Positions 45,001 through 53,460 of a stretch of 64,000 bases of DNA are shown piece by piece (the stretch's first letter is position 1; the number at the start of each line of letters is the position of its first letter). The stretch comes from Enhygromyxa salina (GTDB taxonomy: Bacteria > Myxococcota_A > Polyangia > Nannocystales > Nannocystaceae): assembly GCF_002994635.1 (NCBI RefSeq), contig NZ_PVNL01000101.1, positions 62,001-126,000 on the forward strand, in the 5' to 3' direction. The position numbers and the translations under genes were made by a program. The notes under the pieces were generated by a model. That model did no database searches. It was not told where the DNA came from and saw only the letters and a list, made by a program, of their open reading frames with translations.

Positions 45001-45978
45001 ATGCAAGTTGGCCTCTCGGAGGCGGTGATCGGCCAGCGTCTGGATCGGGCGCTGGTCGAAGCGTTGGTTGGCCTGGGACACGAGATCACCCGCTCGCAGC
45101 TGGCCCGCAGCTTCGCCGCCGGACAAGTGCGGATCGACGGGCGCGTGGTCAAGCGCGGGACCAAGCTCGAGCGCGCGTGCGAGGTCGAGCTCGAGCTGCT
45201 CGCCCCGCAGCCGCTGGTCCACGCGGAGCCAGAGCCGATCCCGCTGACGATCATTCATGAAGATCGCTCGCTGCTGGTGATCGACAAGCCCGCTGGCATG
45301 GTCGTGCACGCGGGCCCCGGGCACAGCCACGGGACGCTGGTCAACGCGGTCCTGTATCACCTCGAGGTCAACCGGGAGGCCCGCGCGCTCCCGGTGCTGC
45401 CGGGCAACGGACCCGAGCGCCCCGGCGTGGTGCACCGCCTCGACCGCGACACCAGCGGGCTCATCGTCGTGGCCAAGACCCTGCCCGCGCTCACGGCCCT
45501 CGCCGAGCAATTTCGTGCCCACTCGATCGAGCGAGCGTACCTGGGGATCGTGCATGGGGTCCCGAGCTGGACGCAGCATCGGGTCGAGACCTGGCACGGG
45601 CGCGACCCGACCGAGCGGCGCCGGTTCAGCCCCGAGCACGGCGAGCGCCGGGCGATCACCACGATGTCGCTGGTCCGGGCGCTGGGGAGCAAGGCCGCCC
45701 TGCTGCGCTTCGAGCTCGAGACCGGGCGGACCCACCAGATCCGCATGCACGCGCGCCATGTCGGGCACCCGATCTTCGCCGACAGCCTGTATGGGCGGCG
45801 GGTTCGCGACCCGCGCGAGCAGGCGCTGTCCGAGCAGCTGGGCCGCCACGCGCTGCATGCCGCGGTGCTGGGCTTCGAGCACCCCGACGGTGGGCGGCTG
45901 CGCTTCGAGTCGCCGCTCGCGGCCGAGCTCGCGGAGCTCGTGATCGCGCTCGAGACCCCCAGGCCAACCCGCAGCTGA
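45001..45978 (+). CDS. RluA/RluD-family ribosomal large-subunit pseudouridine synthase
   Basis: 325 residues. An S4 RNA-binding domain occupies about 13-60 (RLDRALVEALVGLGHEITRSQLA, AAGQVRIDGRVVK), followed by the catalytic domain with PAGMVVHAGPGHSHGTLVNA, the catalytic Asp in GVVHRLDRDTSGLIVVAK, and LETGRTHQIRMHARHVGHPI. The S4 plus this core is the RluD layout (23S rRNA helix 69), but RluA and RluC relatives share much of it, so I leave the symbol open. Confidence 0.93.
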   Translation: MQVGLSEAVIGQRLDRALVEALVGLGHEITRSQLARSFAAGQVRIDGRVVKRGTKLERACEVELELLAPQPLVHAEPEPIPLTIIHEDRSLLVIDKPAGMVVHAGPGHSHGTLVNAVLYHLEVNREARALPVLPGNGPERPGVVHRLDRDTSGLIVVAKTLPALTALAEQFRAHSIERAYLGIVHGVPSWTQHRVETWHGRDPTERRRFSPEHGERRAITTMSLVRALGSKAALLRFELETGRTHQIRMHARHVGHPIFADSLYGRRVRDPREQALSEQLGRHALHAAVLGFEHPDGGRLRFESPLAAELAELVIALETPRPTRS

Positions 45979-46014
45979 CCGCGCAGGGCCGTGGTATGAG
46001 AGCACGACTAGGGA

Positions 46015-48873
46015 ATGGCCGATAGCCCGAGTCGCCTGGTAGCCATGCAAACGACACGACGCGGATTCCTGAAGAGCACGGTCGCTGGCGCGACAGCGAC
46101 GGTCGCGTGCGCCAAACCACAGCGGCAGACAGCGGTGGGCACCCACCCCAAACTGCCCGAGTCGGCACCCACGACCGACACGGTCGAGCTGAACACCCAC
46201 GTCAACGGCGAGCGGGTCTCGCTGCGGGTCGGGGCCGACCACTCGACCCTAAACGTGGTCCGCGAGCAGCTGGGCCTGACCGGCAGCAAGCTCGGCTGCG
46301 GCCACGGGGCTTGCGGCGCGTGCACGATGCAGCTCGACGGGACCCCGGTGGCGACCTGTCTGCTCCCGGCGACCAAGCTCGAGGGCCGCCAGCTCCACAC
46401 CGTCGAGGGGATTGGGCCCCGGTCCGCGGGCGGTCAGCTGCACCCGATCCAGCGCGCGTTCATGGCCGAGGACGCGCTTCAGTGTGGCTACTGCACGCCG
46501 GGCTTCATCGTCGAGTCCGCGGCGTTTCACGATCGATTTCGGGCCAAGCACGGCGCCGCGACCCCGAGCCGCGACGAGATCGCGGCCGCGCTCTCGGGTC
46601 ACCTGTGCCGCTGTGGCGCCTACGTGGCGATCTACCGGGCGGTCGCGGGCGCCTGCGCGGGCAAGTTCGACGACGGCCCCGACCAGGGCCCGCGGATCGA
46701 CGCGCTGGCCAAGGTCACGGGCGCGGCCAAGTACAGCGTCGACATTGCGCCCGAGGGTCTGCTGATCGCCAAGGTCCTGCGCTCGCCTCACGCCCACGCC
46801 AAGCTCGGCAGCATCGACTGGAGCGGCGCGCTCGCTCACCCCGGGGTGGTCGGCGCGATCGAGCTGACCCGGCCGGGCCACAAGCTGCGCTACGTCGGCC
46901 AGGAGATCGTCGCGCTCGCTGCGATCGACGAGGCCACCGCGATCGAGGCGCTCACCAAGGTCCACGTCGAGTACGAGCTGCTGCCCGCGGTGCTCGGGCT
47001 CGACGCCCCGCTCGAGCCCAACGCGCCCGAGCTCTACGCCGAGAAGAAGGCCCGCAAGGCCGCGCCCAACGCCAACGAGACCCCGCTGCTGCCCGAGACC
47101 TGGCGCGGCAACCTGCGCGGGCCGTTCGAGCTGTTCTCCCACAACCGAGGCCGCGCGCGCCGACGGGTCGAGCGGGCCCGAGACGGCGAGGGCGAGCTGT
47201 ACTCGGGCAGCTTCGAGACCCAGGTCCAGCTGCACACGCCGCTCGAGCCCAAGGCCGCGGTGGCCGAGTGGCTGAGCGCGGACAAGCTGCGGGTGCACGC
47301 CTCGTCGCAGGGGGTCCGCCAGATGGCCGAGGACATCGCGACCCGCTGGGGCCTGCGCCACGAGGACGTCGAGGTCATCGCCGATTATGTCGGCGGCGGG
47401 TTCGGGGCCAAGGGGCTGATCTACATCGAGATGGTGATCGCTATCGAGCTCGCGCGGGTCTGTGGCCAGCCGGTCAAGTACGCCAACGATCGCCGCGAAG
47501 AGCTCGCGGTCGGCGGCTCGCGCCCGGGCTTGCGCACCACCGTCAGCGTCACCGGGGCCATGGATACGCTGCCGGCCTTCGTGATCGACTCGCGGTCCGA
47601 CGCTGGGGTCGCGGTCGGCTCGTCGGCGTCGATCCTGGCCCGGATCAATTACCCCCAGGCCGACCAGCACCTGTCCGACTACGACGTGCTCAACAACGCC
47701 CCGCCGAGCTCGCCGTTCCGCGGCCCGGGGGGTCCGCCGATGTACTTTGCGATCGAGCAAGCGATCGACGCGCTGGCGATCACGCACGCCGTCGACCCGA
47801 TCGCCCTGCGGAGCAGCTGGAACGAGAACGACAGCCGCCAGCGGGTCTACGACTGGGCCAGCGCCCACCCGATGTGGCAGGCGCGACGACCCGCGCGCAG
47901 CGACACGGGCCGGTTTCGGCGCGGCATCGGGATCGCCACCGCGAGCTGGTGGTGCCTGGCCGAGCCGGCCACGCGCGTGCAGATCGACGCGAGCCGCGAC
48001 GGCGTGGTGATCTCGACCGCCTGCCAGGACATGGGCAACGGCAGCCGCACGCTGCTCGCCGACGTCGTCGCCGACGTGCTCGGGGTCGATCCGCACAGCC
48101 TGACGGTGAAGATCGGCAGCTCGAAGGCGGTGCACGGCCCGATGTCCGGGGGCAGCCGCACCGCCACCTCGCTGGGCCCGGCGGCGACCGACGCCGCGAT
48201 CGAGCTGCGCGACGAGCTGGTCGAGGTCGCGCGGCGCCGACTCAAGCTCGCCAACGTCAGGCCGATCGCGGGCGGCGTCGAGCATGACGGCGGCCGGCTG
48301 ACCTGGACCGAGCTGCTCGAGGTCGCGCCCGCGATCTCGGTCACCGGCAAGCGCGGACGCGACCAGGGCGGCTTCGTGCTCCCGCCGATCGCCGATCTCG
48401 CGTTCTCACGCTACCTCAGCGCCACCGTGCAGATCAGCGAGGTCGAGGTCGACACCCGCCTGGGTCGGGTTCGAATGCTGCGCAGCGCCTGTGGCGTGAG
48501 CGTGGGCAAGATCTACTCGCCCCTGCTCGCGCGCAGCCAGGCCGAGGGCGGGCTGGTCCAGGGGATCAGCTACGCGCTGTTTGAGGAGCGCCGCCTCGAT
48601 CCACGCCACGGCACGCTGCTGACCGGCGGGCTCGAGGACTACCGCCTGTGTGGGCTCGGCGACATCGGGGAGATCGAGGTCGAGTTCGTGCCCGGCGGGT
48701 TCGAGCGGGTCCGCGGCCAGGGCGTGGGCATTGGCGAGCTGGCCACGCTCACGCCCGCGGCCACGATCGCCAACGCGGTCTACGACGCGACCGGCTGGCG
48801 ACCCACACACATCCCGCTGCGACCCGATCGTGTGCTCGCTGGACTCGCGCAGACCTCGGGGGCCCAGCCATGA
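46015..48873 (+). CDS. Tat-exported molybdenum hydroxylase with fused 2Fe-2S subunit
   Basis: 952 residues. A Tat signal (TTRRGFLKSTVAG) starts the protein. Two [2Fe-2S] modules follow: plant-type CGHGACGACTMQ...C (about 95-120) and CGYCTPG...CRCG (about 160-205). From about 220 the xanthine-dehydrogenase-type Mo subunit runs (RIDALAKVTGAAKYSVDI, GGGFGAKGLIYIE, SPFRGPGGPP) with the active-site Glu in GIGELATL near the C-terminus. Small and large subunits, separate in PaoABC/YagTSR, are fused here. It is expected to oxidise aldehydes or N-heterocycles in the periplasm. The FAD-subunit gene overlaps by 4 bp. Start could also be the ATG at 46045. Confidence 0.93.
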   Translation: MADSPSRLVAMQTTRRGFLKSTVAGATATVACAKPQRQTAVGTHPKLPESAPTTDTVELNTHVNGERVSLRVGADHSTLNVVREQLGLTGSKLGCGHGACGACTMQLDGTPVATCLLPATKLEGRQLHTVEGIGPRSAGGQLHPIQRAFMAEDALQCGYCTPGFIVESAAFHDRFRAKHGAATPSRDEIAAALSGHLCRCGAYVAIYRAVAGACAGKFDDGPDQGPRIDALAKVTGAAKYSVDIAPEGLLIAKVLRSPHAHAKLGSIDWSGALAHPGVVGAIELTRPGHKLRYVGQEIVALAAIDEATAIEALTKVHVEYELLPAVLGLDAPLEPNAPELYAEKKARKAAPNANETPLLPETWRGNLRGPFELFSHNRGRARRRVERARDGEGELYSGSFETQVQLHTPLEPKAAVAEWLSADKLRVHASSQGVRQMAEDIATRWGLRHEDVEVIADYVGGGFGAKGLIYIEMVIAIELARVCGQPVKYANDRREELAVGGSRPGLRTTVSVTGAMDTLPAFVIDSRSDAGVAVGSSASILARINYPQADQHLSDYDVLNNAPPSSPFRGPGGPPMYFAIEQAIDALAITHAVDPIALRSSWNENDSRQRVYDWASAHPMWQARRPARSDTGRFRRGIGIATASWWCLAEPATRVQIDASRDGVVISTACQDMGNGSRTLLADVVADVLGVDPHSLTVKIGSSKAVHGPMSGGSRTATSLGPAATDAAIELRDELVEVARRRLKLANVRPIAGGVEHDGGRLTWTELLEVAPAISVTGKRGRDQGGFVLPPIADLAFSRYLSATVQISEVEVDTRLGRVRMLRSACGVSVGKIYSPLLARSQAEGGLVQGISYALFEERRLDPRHGTLLTGGLEDYRLCGLGDIGEIEVEFVPGGFERVRGQGVGIGELATLTPAATIANAVYDATGWRPTHIPLRPDRVLAGLAQTSGAQP

Positions 48874-49874
48874 TCGTGTTCCCCAAGACCGTCGACGAAG
48901 CGATGGCCCTCGCGGTCGAGCTGGGCGGCAGCTACCGGGCGGGTGGCACGGATCTGCAGGAGCGTCGCCAGCACCTCGCCGTGCTCGGTCAGCACACGCT
49001 CGCGCCGATCGTGGATCTGCGTGACGTGCCGGGGCTCGACAGCGTCGCGTGTGATGATCGCGGCGCGTGGATCGGCGCCATGACCACGCTCGCAGACCTC
49101 GCCGCGCACCGGGTGCTCCGCGAGCGCTGGCCGGGCGTGGCCGAGGCTTGCGAGGCGCTCGCGAACCCGCAGATCCGCGCCGTCGCGAGTATTGGCGGCA
49201 ACCTCATGCAGGCGCCCCGTTGTTGGTACTACCGCCACCCGGACTACCAGTGCCTGCGAAAGGGCGGCACCAGCTGCTTCGCGCGCGAAGGCGATCACCT
49301 GTTTCACGTCTGCTTCGACACCGCGCCCTGCGTCGCGCCGCACCCGTCGACCGTGGCGCTGGCGCTCGTCGCCTACGAGGCCGAGGTCGAGCTGATCCAG
49401 CCGGCCACGCCCGAGCCCACGCGCGCGCCGATCCAGGCGGTGCTGGGTGCGGACGCCGTGGCCGAGCACGCGATCATCACCACGATCCGGCTGGGCGCAC
49501 CGGTCGCGAACGAGCGCAGCGCCTACGTGCGCGCCAGCAACCGCGCCCACGCCGAGTGGGCGCTCGCAGAAGTCACGGTCCGACTCGTGCTCGACCAGTC
49601 CGGGGCGATCGTGTTTGTCCGCGTCGCAGCGGGCGGCGTGGCCCCGACGCCGCTGCGCCTAAGCGCGGTCGAGGACGCGCTGGTCGGCGTCGTGCCCGAA
49701 CCACTCGCCTTGGCCAAGGCCGCCGCGCTGGCCCGCGCAGACGCCAAGCCGCTCGCGATGACCGGCTACAAGCTCGAGCTGCTCGAGGGCGCCGTGCTCG
49801 AGGCGCTCGAGCGCGCGCTTCAGACCAGCCCCTCCCCCTCCGCGATCACCACCCCCAGCCAGGACGGAGCCTGA
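48870..49874 (+). CDS. FAD-binding (and probable 4Fe-4S) subunit of the molybdenum hydroxylase
   Basis: 334 residues, start ATG overlapping the previous stop (ATGA). FAD-domain marks are SYRAGGTDLQER, ALANPQIRAVASIGGNL and APHPSTVALALVA. The insertion CWYYRHPDYQCLRKGGTSC...C (about 113-160) matches the Cys-rich loop that holds an extra [4Fe-4S] cluster in PaoB/YagS. This subunit passes electrons from the Fe-S clusters to an acceptor. No Tat signal of its own, so it would be carried across with the partner, as for PaoABC (inference). Confidence 0.92.
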   Translation: MIVFPKTVDEAMALAVELGGSYRAGGTDLQERRQHLAVLGQHTLAPIVDLRDVPGLDSVACDDRGAWIGAMTTLADLAAHRVLRERWPGVAEACEALANPQIRAVASIGGNLMQAPRCWYYRHPDYQCLRKGGTSCFAREGDHLFHVCFDTAPCVAPHPSTVALALVAYEAEVELIQPATPEPTRAPIQAVLGADAVAEHAIITTIRLGAPVANERSAYVRASNRAHAEWALAEVTVRLVLDQSGAIVFVRVAAGGVAPTPLRLSAVEDALVGVVPEPLALAKAAALARADAKPLAMTGYKLELLEGAVLEALERALQTSPSPSAITTPSQDGA

Positions 49875-49875
49875 C

Positions 49876-50109
49876 ATGCAACTGTGCCGCAACCTCAGGT
49901 GGAAGAGCATCACCCGGGACCTCGACGATCCCGACGAGATCCTCGCCGCGTTCGCCCGCAACCAGGTCCCCTACTCGTGCCTCGAGACCTGTCGCAGCTG
50001 GGGACCCGACGACGAGCTCGCGGCGCCGGAGCGGTGCGGCTCGCAGCGGGCCTGCTTCGTGCCCTCGGCCCTGACCTTGCGCCTGCGCAAGCCAGCCCCG
50101 CCCGAGTGA
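49876..50109 (+). CDS. Small Cys-containing protein of the molybdenum hydroxylase operon
   Basis: 77 residues, ATG one base after the FAD-subunit stop. Five cysteines (LCRN, SCLETCRSW, RCGSQRAC) and a Trp-Arg-rich N-terminus (MQLCRNLRWKSITRDLDDP). No signal peptide or membrane segment. The pattern CxxxC...CxxxxxC could bind metal. Tight spacing suggests a role with the oxidoreductase (maturation or electron transfer), which is inference; family unknown. Confidence 0.7.
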   Translation: MQLCRNLRWKSITRDLDDPDEILAAFARNQVPYSCLETCRSWGPDDELAAPERCGSQRACFVPSALTLRLRKPAPPE

Positions 50110-50150
50110 CGCCGCTGGGCGGGGCGTGCTCGCGACGATAGACTGCCCCG

Positions 50151-50891
50151 ATGCTGCAGCGTGCCCAGCTGTTTCCCGCCGAGATCATCCATGGCTTCTC
50201 GACGCGGATCGGCGGCGTCAGCCAAGATCGCTACGCCAGCCTCAACGTCGGCGAGCGCTGGGGTGACGACCCCGAGGCGGTGGCCGAGAACCTGCGCCGC
50301 ATCGCCAGCCTCGCGCAATTCGAGCTCGAGCAGCTGGTGCGGGTCCGACAGGTTCACGGCGTCGGGGTGCTCGCCGCCCACGAGCTCACGCCCGACAGCG
50401 AAGCCGACGCGCTCTGGCACGCCCGCGCGCACCCGGGCCCCGCGAAGGTCGTTGGCGTCATGACCGCCGACTGTGTGCCGGTCTTGATCTGCGACCGCGA
50501 CGCCAGCGTGGTCGCGGCGATCCACAGCGGGTGGCGGGGGACGGTCGCCAACATCACGGGGCGCACGGTCCAGACCCTGTGCGACGAGGGCGACGTCGCG
50601 CCCGTCCAGCTGCTCGCCGCGATCGGCCCGTGCATCGAGCTGCCCGCGTTCGAGGTCGGCGAGGAGGTCGCCGCCGAGTTCGAGGATCGCTTCGTCGACC
50701 GCAGCTTCGGCGCCAAGCCCCATGTGGATCTCGTCGCGTGTGTCCGAGCCCAGCTGATCCAGGCCGGCGTCCCGGCCGCACAAATAGAACGCGTGGGCAG
50801 CTGCACCCACGCGAACCCAGATCTCTATTTTTCTTACCGACTGGACGGCGCTGGCATCGGCCAGCACCTGAGCCTGATCGGGCTGCGGTGA
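50151..50891 (+). CDS. pgeF: Multicopper-oxidase-like / purine nucleoside phosphorylase YfiH family protein
   Basis: 246 residues. Family marks are HGFSTRIGGVSQDRYASLN, the metal-binding VRQVHG (His), MTADCVPVLI (Cys), AIHSGWRGT (His) and IGPCIELPAFEV. The family was long called laccase-domain polyphenol oxidase; later work shows purine nucleoside phosphorylase or adenosine deaminase activity, and a peptidoglycan-editing role (PgeF) in E. coli. Length and motifs are complete. It may be transcribed with the upstream operon (41-bp gap). Confidence 0.92.
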   Translation: MLQRAQLFPAEIIHGFSTRIGGVSQDRYASLNVGERWGDDPEAVAENLRRIASLAQFELEQLVRVRQVHGVGVLAAHELTPDSEADALWHARAHPGPAKVVGVMTADCVPVLICDRDASVVAAIHSGWRGTVANITGRTVQTLCDEGDVAPVQLLAAIGPCIELPAFEVGEEVAAEFEDRFVDRSFGAKPHVDLVACVRAQLIQAGVPAAQIERVGSCTHANPDLYFSYRLDGAGIGQHLSLIGLR

Positions 50892-50897
50892 AGCGGC

Positions 50898-51116
50898 TTA
50901 CTCAGCCGGCTTGGTGCCGTCGTCGCGCTGGACCTTGTCGAAGTTCATCTCCTGGGTCTCGGTGAACGAGCCGATGACCGAGCCGATGATGACGGCGACG
51001 AAGAACAGAGCGAACCCGCCCATCATGATGATGATCCCGATTGAAGCGGGATTGGTCACCGGTGGTTTGATGGACTCGACTTCCCACTTGTTGTCTTGGA
51101 TCTCTGCGAGCGACAT
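50898..51116 (-). CDS. Small single-pass membrane protein
   Basis: 72 residues with one central membrane helix (IGIIIMMGGFALFFVAVIIGSVIGS) between a short polar N-terminus (MSLAEIQDNKWEVESIKPP) and an acidic-basic tail. No Cys. Family unknown. It is convergent with pgeF (6-bp gap). Small size and good start context (GGAGG 7 nt upstream) support it as real. Confidence 0.75.
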   Translation of the reverse strand: MSLAEIQDNKWEVESIKPPVTNPASIGIIIMMGGFALFFVAVIIGSVIGSFTETQEMNFDKVQRDDGTKPAE

Positions 51117-51274
51117 GTGTCCTCCGGGACGTACGAAGCCTCAGCACGATCTCGGCTGGGCAGGTGCCGAACCTATCATGTCCCACAAGGGTTGTCAGGC
51201 TGAACGGACAGGACTTTCTGATCGGCGTGAAGTCCGCGGAGCGGGCGCCGCGGCCCACCGCGCACGAACGAAGA

Positions 51275-52018
51275 TCACGACGGAGCCGTGCACAGGGGGT
51301 TGTAGACCGCGGATCCCTGGGCAAACCCGCAGGTGCCGGCCCACGCGGCCTCGCTCGCGCAGACCGGGGGATCTTCGGCCGCGCCGCCACAGTCGTTCGC
51401 TGGCAGACAAATTCCGAGGCAGCCGAGGCAGATCTCGAACGGGTACACGTAGGGGCGCGTCTTGACCTCGCCGAGCTTGGACTTGCCGACCTGCCCGGTC
51501 CGGCGGCCCTTGAAGACGACCTCCATCTCCAGGGTTTCGAAGCTGCCAGCGGGGAGCCCCTGCATGGTCGAGCGGAGCGACGCGGAGATGTCTGCGGGCA
51601 CCTGGATCAAGAAGGTCTGCGACGTCCCGCCAGGGATCGAGTTGGTCGGGATCGTAACCTCGAACGCGCTGGTGGACACGCCGCCGCCCGAGAAGCTCAG
51701 GCTGACCTCGGCGGTCTCCATCACGATCTCCGAGTCGTCGATGCCCGTGTTGCTGTTGTTGTTTTGGACCTGTTCGTTGCTGACCAGGAAGGCCATGCCG
51801 ATCCGGGTGTCGTACAGAACGTCGACGGTCATCGCCAGCGGCGTGTCTTCGGAGCCCGTGAGCGTGCAGCTGTCGGGTGCGCTGAACCAGATCGCGCGAT
51901 CGACGATCACGAAGTCCTGATCTTCGACACAGGCAACGCCGCCAGTGAGGGCCATGACGATGGATCCCGCGACCAAACCTGCGCGGAAAATACGGGAAGA
52001 CAGGCTCGAGGTCATCAT
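51275..52018 (-). CDS. Lipoprotein with Cys-rich C-terminus
   Basis: 247 residues. The signal peptide ends GGVAC (Cys30). A beta-rich domain (about 35-180: MTVDVLYDTRIGMAFLVSN, EVSLSFSGGGVSTSAFEV, TFLIQVPADISASL) is followed by a tail with eight cysteines (CLGCLGICLPANDCGG, VCASEA, TCGFAQ, LCTAPS). A very similar layout recurs in many myxobacterial secreted proteins. Function unknown. It lies downstream of aroB on the same strand, with a 43-bp gap. Confidence 0.82.
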   Translation of the reverse strand: MMTSSLSSRIFRAGLVAGSIVMALTGGVACVEDQDFVIVDRAIWFSAPDSCTLTGSEDTPLAMTVDVLYDTRIGMAFLVSNEQVQNNNSNTGIDDSEIVMETAEVSLSFSGGGVSTSAFEVTIPTNSIPGGTSQTFLIQVPADISASLRSTMQGLPAGSFETLEMEVVFKGRRTGQVGKSKLGEVKTRPYVYPFEICLGCLGICLPANDCGGAAEDPPVCASEAAWAGTCGFAQGSAVYNPLCTAPS

Positions 52019-52061
52019 GAAGCTCCTGGCGCGACCGGTGAGGGCCGTCCCAGCCAGCTTA

Positions 52062-53234
52062 TCAATCTGGCTTCGGATTCCGCAACAAACCCACGATCTC
52101 TTGCGGAGTCAGTGACAGCACGGCTGGATCACCGATCCGCGACAGCCCAATGTAGGAGATGCTGGAGAAGCCGCGCTTCTTGTCGTTCCCGAGCCCGGCC
52201 TCGAGGCGCTCGATTCGCTCGGGGGTCAGCCAGTCATCGAGCTGGGTCGGGAGCCGCAGTGCCGTCAGCGCCGCCTTCATTTGCTCCTCGAGCCCCGGCT
52301 CGCCGTCTTCGGCCTTGGCGAGATCTTTGCGCTCCGACACCCGGCAGGCCGCGATCAGGCCCAGCGCCACGGCCTCGCCGTGCTTGAGCTCGAACCCCGA
52401 CGCGAGCTCGAGCGCGTGGCCAACCGTGTGACCGAGGTTGAGCACCACCCGACCCTTGCCGGCCTCGCCCTGCTCGCGGGGGTCCCGGCTGACGCACGCG
52501 GCCTTGAGCGCGACCGAGGCCGCGGCCATCCGCGCGAGCACGTCGGCGTCGCGCCGATACAGATCGTCGGCCGCGGCGACGACCTGGTGAAAGTGCTCGG
52601 GGGAGAACAGCGCCCCGTGCTTGAGCATCTCCGCCAGGCCACAGCCGAGCTCGCGGTCGGGCAGGGTCTGGATCACCTCCGGGTCGATCAGCACGACCGT
52701 GGGAAAGTGAAAGGTGCCGAGTAAATTTTTGCCAACCGGGAGGTCGACCGCCACTTTGCCCCCGACCGACGCGTCGACCTGGGCGACCAGCGAGGTCGGA
52801 CACTGCATGCACGCGATCCCGCGCATGAACATCGCAGCCGCGAGCCCAGCCAGATCACCGACGACCCCGCCACCGAGCGCGACCACGACGTCGCGCCGAC
52901 CCATCTGCGCGCCGACCATGCCCTCGATCAGCTTGACGAGCTGCTCGACGCTCTTGGACGACTCCCCGGCCGGGACCGTGAAGCTGTGAACCACGAACTC
53001 CTCGGCCTCGAGGCTGGACTTGGCCAGCTCGCCGTACAGCGGCATCACGTTGTCGTCGGACACGAGCGCGACCCGACGCGCGGTCGAGTGGCTGCGACGC
53101 AGCTCGTAGCCAAGCTTGGCGAGCAGCCCCGGACCGATGAGCACGGGGTAGCTCTCGTCTTCGGTCGGCACCGCGACGTGCAATGCGACCGGCTTGCGCT
53201 TCTCCGTGCCCCGCTGCGACTGCGACTGCGACAT
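52062..53234 (-). CDS. aroB: 3-dehydroquinate synthase
   Basis: 390 residues from the ATG at 53232-53234 (MSQSQSQRG). NAD and substrate regions are VALVSDDNVMPLYGELA, VVALGGGVVGDLAGLAAAMF, RGIACMQCPTSLVAQVDASVGGK and the zinc ligands in GCGLAEMLKHG and LGHTVGHALE. AroB closes DAHP to 3-dehydroquinate, the substrate of AroQ encoded at 14770. The gene stands apart from aroK or pilQ, with which it is often linked elsewhere. Confidence 0.96.
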   Translation of the reverse strand: MSQSQSQRGTEKRKPVALHVAVPTEDESYPVLIGPGLLAKLGYELRRSHSTARRVALVSDDNVMPLYGELAKSSLEAEEFVVHSFTVPAGESSKSVEQLVKLIEGMVGAQMGRRDVVVALGGGVVGDLAGLAAAMFMRGIACMQCPTSLVAQVDASVGGKVAVDLPVGKNLLGTFHFPTVVLIDPEVIQTLPDRELGCGLAEMLKHGALFSPEHFHQVVAAADDLYRRDADVLARMAAASVALKAACVSRDPREQGEAGKGRVVLNLGHTVGHALELASGFELKHGEAVALGLIAACRVSERKDLAKAEDGEPGLEEQMKAALTALRLPTQLDDWLTPERIERLEAGLGNDKKRGFSSISYIGLSRIGDPAVLSLTPQEIVGLLRNPKPD

Positions 53235-53460
53235 TGGGTGCTCGTGTTCGAAGGAAGATCGGGCCACGCGTTGCGGGCTCGATCGCAGGGGCGTCTTATC
53301 GCGGCCAGCGGGCCAAGAGCAACTTACCACCGGACGGTGTTTCGCTCAGCAGTCAGTCCACAGCGCCGTTGCCGCTCACGCTACTGTTCCGTGCGAGCAT
53401 CGGCTACGCTCGCCGAGGTTGGCCGTCCCCGCCACGATCTACGCCAGGTGTGCGCTCGTG

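Noticed and set aside
46249-48285. 678-codon minus-strand frame inside the molybdenum hydroxylase
   Set aside because: Shadow of the real gene, which has intact Fe-S and Mo motifs.
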